This document shows positions 21,450 through 30,860 of a DNA stretch of 64,000 nt, piece by piece (within the stretch, counting starts at the first letter, position 1; each line of letters starts with the position of its first letter). The notes beneath the pieces are model-generated. The model was not told where the DNA came from. It searched no databases and was given only the letters and a program-made list of their open reading frames with translations. The DNA is from Dactylis glomerata (lineage: Eukaryota; Streptophyta; Magnoliopsida; Poales; Poaceae). The stretch spans positions 1 through 64,000 of the forward strand of contig QXEO01001120.1 in the NCBI GenBank assembly GCA_007115705.1. Reading direction: 5' to 3'. A program made the translations under genes and the position numbers.

Positions 21450-24170
21450 ATGGAAGGGGATAAGAGTAAAGAAACTCCTCCATCTATCTCTTCCTCTTCA
21501 ATCTCACGTGAGGAGCATTTGGCGTCCTTGGACACAATGCAAACCACCATGAGATTGGAGATGAAGGCTATGTTTGAGGAATATTTTGGAAGAAAACCTT
21601 CTGGGCCCACCGACCCAAACACCACACCTAGTGTGGAACTCTCCTTGGCTAAGGTGAAGCCACCTAACAATGGCTCCACCTCCGCCGAGAATAAAGGTGA
21701 CCCTCCTAAGGAAAATGATGGTCCGGCAAAGGGTGCTAACATTCCACCCCCTAACACTTACTCACCTCCGCCGGTCCATTATCCTATGCCACACATTAAC
21801 AACATGGGATCTCCTCCTAAGCTTGATTCTCGCAATTTTATTAAATGGCATGGACTAATGAAATCTCATATTTCTAGCTCTTCTACTCATTTATGGAGGG
21901 TCATACAAAATGGCTTTGCACCTCATGATCCTCTCAACTTGACCGGAAGGGAAGAAGTTGATGAGCAACTCAATGCCACCGCCAAGCATCTCCTTCAACA
22001 AGCCGTACCGGATACTCATGCGGTACACATCAACAACTTGAGCACCGCCAAGGAAGTATGGGACTATCTCACTATGCTCTTCATTGGGAATGAAAGTATT
22101 CGGTCCTCCAAGTTTGATGAGCTCAAGAGTGAAGAAAGGGATTTCATTATGCGCGATAATGAGACTCCCGATGAGATGTACCAAAGGATCTTGGCTCTTG
22201 CAACGGCCTTGACCGGGTTTGGGTGCAAAGACAATGGTGATGACTATATCAAGCGTATGTTCATCACCTCCATCAACCCAAGAGAACCCATGCGGTCCGA
22301 GATAATCCGTTCAAGACCGGATTTTGGGAGTATGACCTCAAATGAAGTTCTTTGCGAGTTCACCGCCTTGTCTATCTTGAAGAAGAATGCGGAAGAGACT
22401 AGAGCCCGTGTTCTTGCCGGACAAGGAATTCACAATCTTGCTCTCAAGGCCAAGGTGGTGTCCAAGCAAGGAGAAGGAGAAGAAGAAATATATGAAGAAG
22501 AGTGTTGGTCTCCGGAAGATCTCAAGTTTGCACTCCATGAACACTTGGCTCTCAATGCAAATGCCTTTTGGGATGCCAACAAGCACAAGATGAAGGGATC
22601 CAAGTTCAAATCCTTTCCAAGGAAGGGTGGTGACTCCAAAGTGAGGCATTGCTACAATTGTGGAGGAATCAAGCACTTCATCGCCGAATGTCCTTATGAG
22701 AACAAGGAGGACAATGAAGGCCGGCTCATCCCCAAGCGCCGGTCATCAAAGTTCTACCCATCCAAGAAGCATGGGAACAAGGACAACAAGAAGAAAGGAG
22801 AAAGGGTATTGGTGGTTCATGAGGAATATGACTCCGAGTCCGATGATGATGACTCCGTTGATGAAGAGAATGGAGAAGTGGCCGCCATTGCCATTGTCTC
22901 CACACCACCTACATCCCTCTTCAACTCACAAAATGAGAACTCCATCATCACCACTCACAAGTGTCTTATGGCTAAGGCCTCGGAGGTAACCTCATCACCT
23001 ACTCCTTCATCATCACATTCCAATGCTACCTCTATGGATGATGTGAGTAGTCTTAAGATTAAGAAAGAACTAGTTTCTTGTGATGATTTTCTTGCTAACA
23101 TGAAGGGGCCAACCAACATATACTTTGAGACACTAATGTGTGAAATTGGTGATGCCCATGACACTATCAAGGAGAAGGAGGAGTTGGAAAGATTAGCCGC
23201 CGATGATATTGGCTCTCTATCAATTGAGCTCGAAGAAGAGCAAAACTTGAGAGTCTCTTTAGAGGAGAAATTGTTGGGACTTGAAGAGTCTCATAATCTA
23301 ATCTTGTCAAAACTCACTAAAGAACGTGACCATGCTCTTGCTATGGTCAAGTTGCTTAAAAAGGAGAAAGTTGAATTTGACGTTGGTCATAATGATCTTC
23401 GTGAGAAGTCTGAGAAGCTTGAAGAAGCCCACAAGGCTTTGGAAGGCAAATTCTCGCATCTCACCAAGATTCGTGAACAACTTCAAATTCAACTAACTAT
23501 TGAACAATCTAAAGTCCCACCAATGCAAGTTATTGAAGTTCCTTGTTCTTCTAACTCTATTTGTGATCATAGTGATATCATTGAGGAGAACAATAGGTTG
23601 AAGGCCGATCTTGCTAAGGGCCTTGCTACTTGCATTCAAGGAGAGAAGAATCTCAACGATCTCTTGAACAATCAAAGATTGTTCAAGGGAAAGGAGGGCC
23701 TCGGATTTGTTGCCGAGTCCTCAAAGAAAGGGGACCTTTGTTTGGTGGCCGAGTCCTCAAAGAAGAAGAAGAATAAGAAGAACAAGAAGAAGACAAAGCC
23801 TGATGCTGCTCCTACTCCTCATGTCCCATTTGATATTTGTTACACTGAGGAGGAGTGGGAGGAGCTGAATGGAAAGAAGAAAATCGAGGAGACCGGAGTC
23901 TCCGGGTCAAAGGCTCCGGAGTCTCCGGTTAGTTCATCTACCCCGGAGTCTCCGCTCCCAAAGGCCGGAGTCTCCGGCCCTTCTCACAATAATTTTGCAG
24001 GAAAATATAACCCTCATTATGTTCTTCTTAGGGACTATTATGGTGATGTCTATGCTAAATATGTTGGTCCCTATAATGGTTACATTGAATATGCTATTTG
24101 GGTACCTAAGATTCTTGTGACTAACAAAAGAGGACCCATTCAAAAATGGGGACCTAAAACCAAGAATTAA
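21450..24170 (+). CDS. Gag protein of the SIRE-like element
   Basis: 906 residues from the ATG at 21450. Residues about 130-330 form the Copia gag (UBN2-type) region with W-x-x-L, KEVWDYLTMLF and later TALTGFG. A CCHC zinc knuckle (CYNCGGIKHFIAEC) lies at about 401-414. A long acidic coiled-coil stretch at about 550-770 is typical of the large SIRE gag. It is followed by a Lys-rich run (KKKKNKKNKKKTK) and a linker with PESP and GVSG repeats encoded by the palindrome. The reading frame ends with TAA at 24168-24170, before the protease. The pol frame is shifted by +1 relative to gag. The ORF is intact and could be expressed. Confidence 0.9.
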   Translation: MEGDKSKETPPSISSSSISREEHLASLDTMQTTMRLEMKAMFEEYFGRKPSGPTDPNTTPSVELSLAKVKPPNNGSTSAENKGDPPKENDGPAKGANIPPPNTYSPPPVHYPMPHINNMGSPPKLDSRNFIKWHGLMKSHISSSSTHLWRVIQNGFAPHDPLNLTGREEVDEQLNATAKHLLQQAVPDTHAVHINNLSTAKEVWDYLTMLFIGNESIRSSKFDELKSEERDFIMRDNETPDEMYQRILALATALTGFGCKDNGDDYIKRMFITSINPREPMRSEIIRSRPDFGSMTSNEVLCEFTALSILKKNAEETRARVLAGQGIHNLALKAKVVSKQGEGEEEIYEEECWSPEDLKFALHEHLALNANAFWDANKHKMKGSKFKSFPRKGGDSKVRHCYNCGGIKHFIAECPYENKEDNEGRLIPKRRSSKFYPSKKHGNKDNKKKGERVLVVHEEYDSESDDDDSVDEENGEVAAIAIVSTPPTSLFNSQNENSIITTHKCLMAKASEVTSSPTPSSSHSNATSMDDVSSLKIKKELVSCDDFLANMKGPTNIYFETLMCEIGDAHDTIKEKEELERLAADDIGSLSIELEEEQNLRVSLEEKLLGLEESHNLILSKLTKERDHALAMVKLLKKEKVEFDVGHNDLREKSEKLEEAHKALEGKFSHLTKIREQLQIQLTIEQSKVPPMQVIEVPCSSNSICDHSDIIEENNRLKADLAKGLATCIQGEKNLNDLLNNQRLFKGKEGLGFVAESSKKGDLCLVAESSKKKKNKKNKKKTKPDAAPTPHVPFDICYTEEEWEELNGKKKIEETGVSGSKAPESPVSSSTPESPLPKAGVSGPSHNNFAGKYNPHYVLLRDYYGDVYAKYVGPYNGYIEYAIWVPKILVTNKRGPIQKWGPKTKN
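23890..23985 (+). repeat. Palindromes inside the gag C-terminal linker
   Basis: Copies of CCGGAGTCTCCGG or close variants lie near 23893, 23914, 23942 and 23964. Here the central base is T, the opposite orientation to the copies in the LTRs. They are in frame and encode PESP or GVSG. Confidence 0.85.
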
Positions 24171-24180
24171 TCTCTTGTAG

Positions 24181-27100
24181 GACATTGCTTCCGGAGGAGG
24201 AAAATGGATTATTGATAGTGGTGCCACAAGCCACATGACCGGAAGCAAAAATATTGTGGAAGATCTAAAGCCCAATACTTCAAATGTCACGGTCTCATAT
24301 GGTGATAATTCATCCTCTAAGGTACTTGGTTTCGGTAAGGTGGTGATCACTCCGGACGTGTCCCTAGTGAATGTCATGCTTGTCGAAACCATTGGTTATA
24401 ATCTTCTTTCTGTTCATCAACTTGCTACTATGGGCTATGCCACATATTTTGATGTTGATATTGTGGTCGTCTTGTGGAGTAAGTCTCTCAAGGTTGCCTT
24501 TGTTGGGTATGTCGAAAATGGCTTGTATGTGGTGGACTTTTCGGAGAAACCCACTACGGCCGCGATATGCCTAATTGCTAAGGCCGACGTGGAATGGCTT
24601 TGGCATCGCCGGTTAGCCCACGTCAATATGAGAGCTTTGCAAAATCTCTACACCGGCGGCCACATACTCGGACTAAAGGATGTATCTTTTGCCAAAGATC
24701 GTGTTTGTAGGGCATGTATTGAAGGTAAGATGCATGAAATAAGTCATCCAAGCAAGACTATTATCTCTTCCAAGAGGTGCTTGGAGCTCCTTCACATGGA
24801 TCTCTTTGGACCTCCCACTTATGCAAGTCTTGGTGGCAAGAAATATTGCTTGGTGATTGTCGATGACTATTCAAGATACACTTGGGTTTATTTCTTTGAG
24901 TTCAAGAGTGAGACCCAACAAACCGTCAAAGACTTTGCCACCGAAGTTGAGCATCAATTCAATACCACCATATTGACTATAAGAAGTGACAATGGCACCG
25001 AGTTCAAGAACTACTCCCTAAATGAGTTTCTTAGTGATGCGGGTATCAAACATCAATATTCCGCTGCATATACCCCGCAACAAAATGGAGTTGCCGAGAG
25101 GAATAACCGGACTCTTATGGATGCGGCAAGAACTATGTTGGCGGAGTTCAAGTCTCCATACAACTTTTGGGCCGAAGCTATTAATACCGCATGCCATGCC
25201 ACCAACCGGCTTTATCTCCGCAAGAACTGGAACAAGACTCCATATGAAATTCTTACCGGGCAAAAGCCCAACATCATGTACTTCCGGGTATTTGGTTGTA
25301 AGTGTTTCTATCTCAAGAAAGGTGTTCGATTGTCAAAATTTGAGTCTAAAGCTTTAGAGGGTATCTTTGTTGGTTACTCCACGGACTCACATTCCTATAG
25401 GATCTATAGCAAGTCCACCGGGCATGTTATAGAGACTTGTAATGTGAGGTTCGATGAGGATAATGGTTCCTTTGTGGGACAAAGTGGTGTTCATGATGTA
25501 GGTGACGAAATTCCTCCCCAAGCCATAAGAAGAATGGGTGTCGGATTCTTCCGGCCCATTGAGGGACACCTTTTGGCCGAAGGAGAAGGACAATGCTCTA
25601 CACATGTGGAGCCTTCACTTGCTGAACATCCACAGGACATTGACCAAAGACAAGCTGTGCACCCTCAACCTCAAGATCATCCCACTGAACAATCTTGCCC
25701 GGAGTCTCCGGCCCCTGTGGTCCGGACTCTCCGGCCTATACCGGAGTCTCCGGGTATGGATACCGGAGTCTCCGGGGGTGATCAAGCCTTTGATGAAGAT
25801 CCTTCGGAATTCCGTGGCTATGGGCCACTTGATGATCAAGGCAATCCACTTAATGGTCAAGGCGAGGACCAAAACAGTGATCATGAAGATGATCAAGTAG
25901 TCTCTCAAGAATCTCCTCTTGAGGCTCGCACTCGCCGTGAGAAGAAGCTTGAGTCCATTCTTCGACGAAGAAGCATATCCTTGGAAAATGTGGTTGGGAG
26001 TGTTCGTAAAGGTGTCTCCACTAGGAGGCAACTTTCTAACTTTAGCTCTCATCATGCTTTTGTCTCTTGTGTAGAACCCAAGAAAGTTTATGAGGCGCTT
26101 GAGGATCCGGATTGGCTTGATGCCATGCATGATGAACTCAACAACTTCGAGCGCAACAAAGTTTGGACTCTAGTAGAAAGGCCTAAAGATTGTCGTAATG
26201 TCATTGGGACCAAGTGGATCTTCAAGAACAAGCAAGATGCAAATGGCACAGTCATTCGTAACAAGGCAAGATTGGTGGCTCAAGGTTTCTCCCAAGTTGA
26301 GGGTATTGACTTTGGTGAAACTTTCGCTCCCGTTGCCCGTCTTGAATCCATTCGCATCTTACTTGCATATGCATCACATCAGAACTTTAAACTTCAACAA
26401 ATGGATGTTAAAAGTGCATTTCTCAATGGTCCCTTAAATGAATTGGTTTTTGTGAAGCAACCCCCGGGCTTCGAAAACCCTTAGTTTCCTAACCATGTTT
26501 ACAAACTTGATAAGGCGCTCTATGGCCTCAAACAAGCCCCACGTGCGTGGTATGAGCACCTTAAAGAGTTGTTGGTTGATCGTGGTTTTGAAATTGGGGT
26601 GATCGATCCCACTCTTTTTACTAAGAAGGTCAATGGGGAGCTTTTCATTTGCCAATTATATGTTGATGATATTATATTTGGTTCTACTAACAAAGCTTTC
26701 AATAATGAGTTTGCCAAGCTCATGACCGACAAGTTTCAGATGTCTATGATGGGGGAGTTAGAGTTCTTCCTTGGATTTGAAGTCAAACAATTGAAGGGAG
26801 GGACTTTTGCGAACCAAGCCAAATATACCCAAGACATGCTCAAGAGGTTCGAGATGATAGGAGTCAAAGGTGCTAAGACTCCCATGCCAACAAAGGTTAA
26901 TCTTGATCTCGATCCTAATGGTAAAGAAGTGGATCAAAAACTTTATAGATCTATGATTGGTTCCTTGCTTTACCTTTGTGCATCTAGACCGGACATTATG
27001 TTAAGTGTGGGAGTATGTGCACGTTTTCAAGCCGCACCAAAAGAAAGCCACTTAGTGGCGGTCAAAAGAATCTTTCGATATTTAGTGAATACCCCTAACT

Positions 27101-27612
27101 TTGGTCTTTGGTATCCAAAAGGAGTAAGTTTTGATCTTGTAGGTTACTCAGATTCGGATTGGGCGGGAGACAAAGTGGAACGGAAATCAACCTCCAGGGC
27201 TTGCCAATTTCTTGGTAGGTCTTTGGTGTGTTGGTCATCTAAGAAACAAAATTGTGTGTCTCTCTCTACCACCGAAGCCGAATATGTAGCCGCGGCTAGT
27301 TGTTGTGCACAACTCTTATGGATGAGGCAAACTTTGAAGGATTACGGTGTCATTTTTGACAAAGTGCCTCTTTTATGTGATAATGAAAGTGCAATCAAGA
27401 TCGCTCACAACCCGGTGCAACACAACAAGACGAAGCACATTGAAATTCGTCATCATTTCATTCGGGATCATGTCAACCGTGGAGATATTGATCTATCTTA
27501 TGTTGGCACTCATGAGCAACTTGCCGATATATTCACAAAGCCTCTTGATGAAGCAAGATTCCGGGAATTGAGGCATGAACTAAATATCATTGATTCAAGC
27601 AATGTGGCTTGA
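24181..27612 (+). pseudogene. Pol polyprotein of the SIRE-like element, one in-frame stop
   Basis: The frame opens at 24181 right after a TAG. Protease DSGATSHMTG is at about 24214. The pre-integrase/HHCC region has WHRRLAH and CRACIEGK. The integrase catalytic residues are in HMDLFGP (about 24795), IRSDNGTEF (about 24981) and GVAERNN (about 25090). A linker with palindrome-encoded PESP/GVSG repeats is at about 25695-25785. RT starts with WLDAMHDELNNFERN and contains KQPPGFENP then TAG at 26482-26484, where related elements have a sense codon. The same frame continues through YVDD (26659-26670) and RNase H (DSDWAGDKVERKSTSR, STTEAEYVAAASC, LADIFTKPL) to the stop at 27612. The stop makes this copy defective unless it is read through. 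Confidence 0.9.
25695..25785 (+). repeat. Palindromes inside the integrase-RT linker
   Basis: CCGGAGTCTCCGG-type copies near 25699, 25722, 25741 and 25763, in the T-centred orientation, encode PESP, RTLRP and GVSG. They are in frame with pol. Confidence 0.85.
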
Positions 27613-28697
27613 GCTAGGTGCATTTACTCCCATACTCTAACTCGTGTGTTGATCTAGATGTAGGCATGGAAATAGGGGGAGTGCGGTCCTAATTTATTGG
27701 ACTATCCCTTCCCCCATAATGCCAATAGTAAGCGTATTGTTCTATCTTGTCATTTGTGACATTTTTGAGCTTAATCGATGAGTCTAGGTTTTGGGCCCAA
27801 GATATATCTTCGCGGTGCCATACCTATATACTCATATATGGTGGCCTTTTGGTCACCAACCTCCCTAGTGGAGGAGTTTCCCATTTGATTTTAATTATCT
27901 TACTTTTTATGGGAACATGCTCATGTTTGGTCTTATTTGATTTTATTTGCATGCTTGCAAACATGAGCATTTTGTACCACACAGTGACATTGTGTCCATC
28001 CCAAGCCTATCTCATCCTCAAACATACTCATCTTTAAATGACATGTCCTTTTTCTACTAGAAATGTGATCTTGTCAATGGGGGGCCGGAGACTCTGGGGT
28101 TTACAGCCCGGAGACTCCGGGGTAAGTACCGGAGACTCCGGCCAGGCAGTTTCGAAACAAATACTTAGGGCACGGGGTGGGGAAGAATAGTTCATTCTTC
28201 CCCATCCACCCCCGTGCCCCTGCTCTTCCCTGCCGCCCCCACTGTCCAAGATCGCCCCCGAAGCCTCCCCAAGCTTCGGGATCCACCATGCCACCGGCAA
28301 CACAAGTTCTTGAAGGTGTGGGATCAATCCCACCGGTCGATTTCGTGCCATGGACTCCGGTAAAATTGCTCTCAATCTCCTTCATCTAGTTCTCCCTAGA
28401 TCTATGAGATTTGCATGTTTCCCTTAGTTTGATATGGTGTACTACCTTCTAGTGGCTATCAATCATCTTCCTTGCAACTTTATTGTGGATTTTGCACTCG
28501 ATTTGTTCAAATGTAGTCTCCTAGGCTCGGGCTCCTGCATCCAACCGGAGACTCCGGCCCCTGTGGCCGGAGACTCCGGCCTGGATGCAAAGTCTCCGGT
28601 TTTGGCCAGAGACTCCGGCCCGAGTCCCCGGAGACTCCGGCTAGATCAGGCCTGAGTGCACTAAGTCACAGCATAGTTGCTTACTTTTTGATTCTAG
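27613..28697 (+). other. Spacer between pol and the third ORF, with palindromes and purine tract
   Basis: Non-coding. It contains a GGGGGAG purine tract at about 27675-27681 that resembles the 3' polypurine tract. Further CCGGAGACTCCGG copies in the A-centred orientation lie near 28085, 28110, 28128, 28546, 28567, 28603 and 28628. It ends in TTACTTTTTGATTCTAG, a good 3' splice-site-like sequence, at 28697. Confidence 0.7.
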
Positions 28698-28700
28698 GAC

Positions 28701-30299
28701 ATGTCACCTCAACCTTGCTATCTTCCTCACTCATTCACAGGTGCAGGTGGTTCTCGGAAACCGGCCGCTCATAGCAAGGACAAATTGGTTGTCAATCCCG
28801 CCACAGGGGCTATTGCTCAGAGGTCAGTCATTGCTCAGCAAGCAAGGGATGCTAAGAGACTCAAGACAAGGATGGCTGAGGAGGAACGTGCTGAGGCAGC
28901 TAAGAAGGTCAAGTTCGATAGCCTTGTGACCTTGGAAGGGCTGTCATCATCTGAATATGTTGAGATGAGGAAGAGGGACATGTACACTCTTCCGCGGAAC
29001 TCTCGTGACCGTTGCTTTGTTCGCAAAGAGCAAGAGCTGATCATGAAGGAATTCTATGCTTCTCTCAAGAAGTATCCGGTGTGCCCTCAGACGGTCATGG
29101 ACTTCTCTCATTTTGCCAAGTACAGTGCATATTTTGGAGAGGCCATGTGGATCACTCGCAAGCTTGGGCTCCATCCACTCATGAAGATTCAAGAGCCCTA
29201 TAACATCACTTTGATCCATCAGTTCTTTGCTACCTTGGTTCTTGGGGATGGTGAGGAGATCCCCATGACTTGGATGACCGGAGAAGAGGTTTGTCACTCC
29301 ACCTTCATGGACTTTGCTGCTCTCCTTGGATATGAGTTTCGTGGTGCTACTACTCCTAGTGGCATGAGGATGCATGTGGATGGTGAGTACTATGAGAAGA
29401 AGAAGCTTGCTCCTCTCTACACCGGGGATGACAAGAAGATTGTCATTGGGGGCACTCTTGGGCTATCCAAACGGTCCAACATATTGCTCCGCATATTCCG
29501 GGCCTCCATTGCCCCTCAAGCCGGTAACTTTGATGCTATTCATGGGGCCCTTGTGAATCTCTTGGCTTACTCTCATGAAGTCTATTGCAAAGGGGAGACC
29601 GCACCCGTTGAGCCACTTGATGTGATGGATTTCATTCACAAGGAGATCAATGATTGCATTCTCAACAAGAAGACTCCTCTTTATGCCCCATTTATCATGA
29701 GGCTCATCCGTGCTCAAGGACTCAACCTTCCTCTTCTCGATGCAAACCTTGTGAATCACAAGGTTGTGAAGCTTCAACGCAAAGAACCCACCGGTCACTC
29801 CAAGGAACCATTTGCTCCGATGAGAGGTGAAGATGATGATGCCTTTGCCGAGGGAGTTTCTACTAGAAGGGGCCCAAGGATGAAGCATGCTAGCAATGCC
29901 AGCTCTAGCTCCAACAATGAGTTTGGTCAAGAATATAAGAAGCTCAATTGGTTCCAAAGGAATGTGCTGTGCATGAATGTGGACATCCGTCACAAGCAAT
30001 ATGAGAGCTACATTTCCCAAAAGCATTTGAATGACAATCAACAAGTTCTTCACAAGGCCTTCCGGAAGTCTCAACCGGACTATGTGGAATCACCTCCTTC
30101 CTCTTCTTCATCCGGCACTCACTCCTATGGCAAGTGGAGCAAGGGTCTGACTGACTGGCAAGCCTTTGAGGAGGTCACCTCTGGCACCTCCAATGTGCAT
30201 CATGGCAAGAAGCCCATGGCTTCTGATGATATTGAAGAAGGAGATGAGGACTTCAATGCCGGTTCCGAGGACGAGCCCAAGGATGAAGACGATGAGTGA
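28701..30299 (+). CDS. Third ORF of the SIRE-like element (env-position protein, no membrane segment)
   Basis: 532 residues from the ATG at 28701, three bases after an acceptor-like TAG. It stands where SIRE/Maximus elements carry an 'envelope-like' ORF. The N-terminus is basic (AKRLKTR). The central part, about residues 110-350, is a folded-looking region with WITRKLGLHPLM, FFATLVLGDG, FMDFAALLGYEF and PLYAPFIMRLI, resembling the 'putative plant transposon protein' type. The C-terminus is Ser-rich and strongly acidic (EEGDEDF, EDEPKDEDDE). I see no signal peptide and no transmembrane helix, so an envelope role is not supported. The ORF is intact although pol is broken. Function is unknown. 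Confidence 0.75.
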   Translation: MSPQPCYLPHSFTGAGGSRKPAAHSKDKLVVNPATGAIAQRSVIAQQARDAKRLKTRMAEEERAEAAKKVKFDSLVTLEGLSSSEYVEMRKRDMYTLPRNSRDRCFVRKEQELIMKEFYASLKKYPVCPQTVMDFSHFAKYSAYFGEAMWITRKLGLHPLMKIQEPYNITLIHQFFATLVLGDGEEIPMTWMTGEEVCHSTFMDFAALLGYEFRGATTPSGMRMHVDGEYYEKKKLAPLYTGDDKKIVIGGTLGLSKRSNILLRIFRASIAPQAGNFDAIHGALVNLLAYSHEVYCKGETAPVEPLDVMDFIHKEINDCILNKKTPLYAPFIMRLIRAQGLNLPLLDANLVNHKVVKLQRKEPTGHSKEPFAPMRGEDDDAFAEGVSTRRGPRMKHASNASSSSNNEFGQEYKKLNWFQRNVLCMNVDIRHKQYESYISQKHLNDNQQVLHKAFRKSQPDYVESPPSSSSSGTHSYGKWSKGLTDWQAFEEVTSGTSNVHHGKKPMASDDIEEGDEDFNAGSEDEPKDEDDE

Positions 30300-30860
30300 T
30301 CCCATGGGCGTGTAGCATCGCTCTTTTCCCTTTTTGGTGTCTCGATGCCAAAGGGGGAGAAGTAGCTCTATTAGGATGTCATCGTTGGGATTTGCCATGG
30401 GTTGGTTTATTTGAATTTGGTATTAGGATGTCATCGTTGGGATTTGCCATGGGTTGGTTTATTTGAATTTGGATTTGCATTTGCGTTGGTCGAGACACAA
30501 CTTCATGGACTTTCATGTTGTGTCTCATCTATCTTAGTGTTGAACTTTTAAATATGTGTGGTACGTTATGGTTGTGAGACTTAAGTTCCTCTGTTGCTTA
30601 GTAAGACTATTATTAAGTTGTGCTATCTATCTTGTTAGTCTTACTTCTATGCTTATGGTTAGTCTCATGTATTACTACTTGCTCTTTGTATAATTGTGAA
30701 ATATATAGGGGGAGTGATGATCCTTACTTGTGTGGCTCATGTTTAAATGCAAATTGTGTTGTGCACACAAGTAGGGGGAGCTTTGACTATATATTTTATA
30801 TTATTGAGCTCATATCTTGCAAATCCGTATGTTGTCATCAAACACCAAAAAGGGGGAGAT
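30300..30860 (+). other. 3' spacer of the SIRE-like element: 52-bp duplication and repeated purine tracts
   Basis: A 52-bp unit beginning TATTAGGATGTCATCG is repeated in tandem at 30369 and 30421. GGGGGAG occurs at about 30353, 30708, 30773 and 30852. Only the last, directly before the LTR at 30861, is at the expected polypurine-tract position. Confidence 0.85.

Noticed and set aside
28701..30299. Calling the third ORF an envelope protein
   Set aside because: No signal peptide or transmembrane helix is visible, so only its position resembles an envelope gene.
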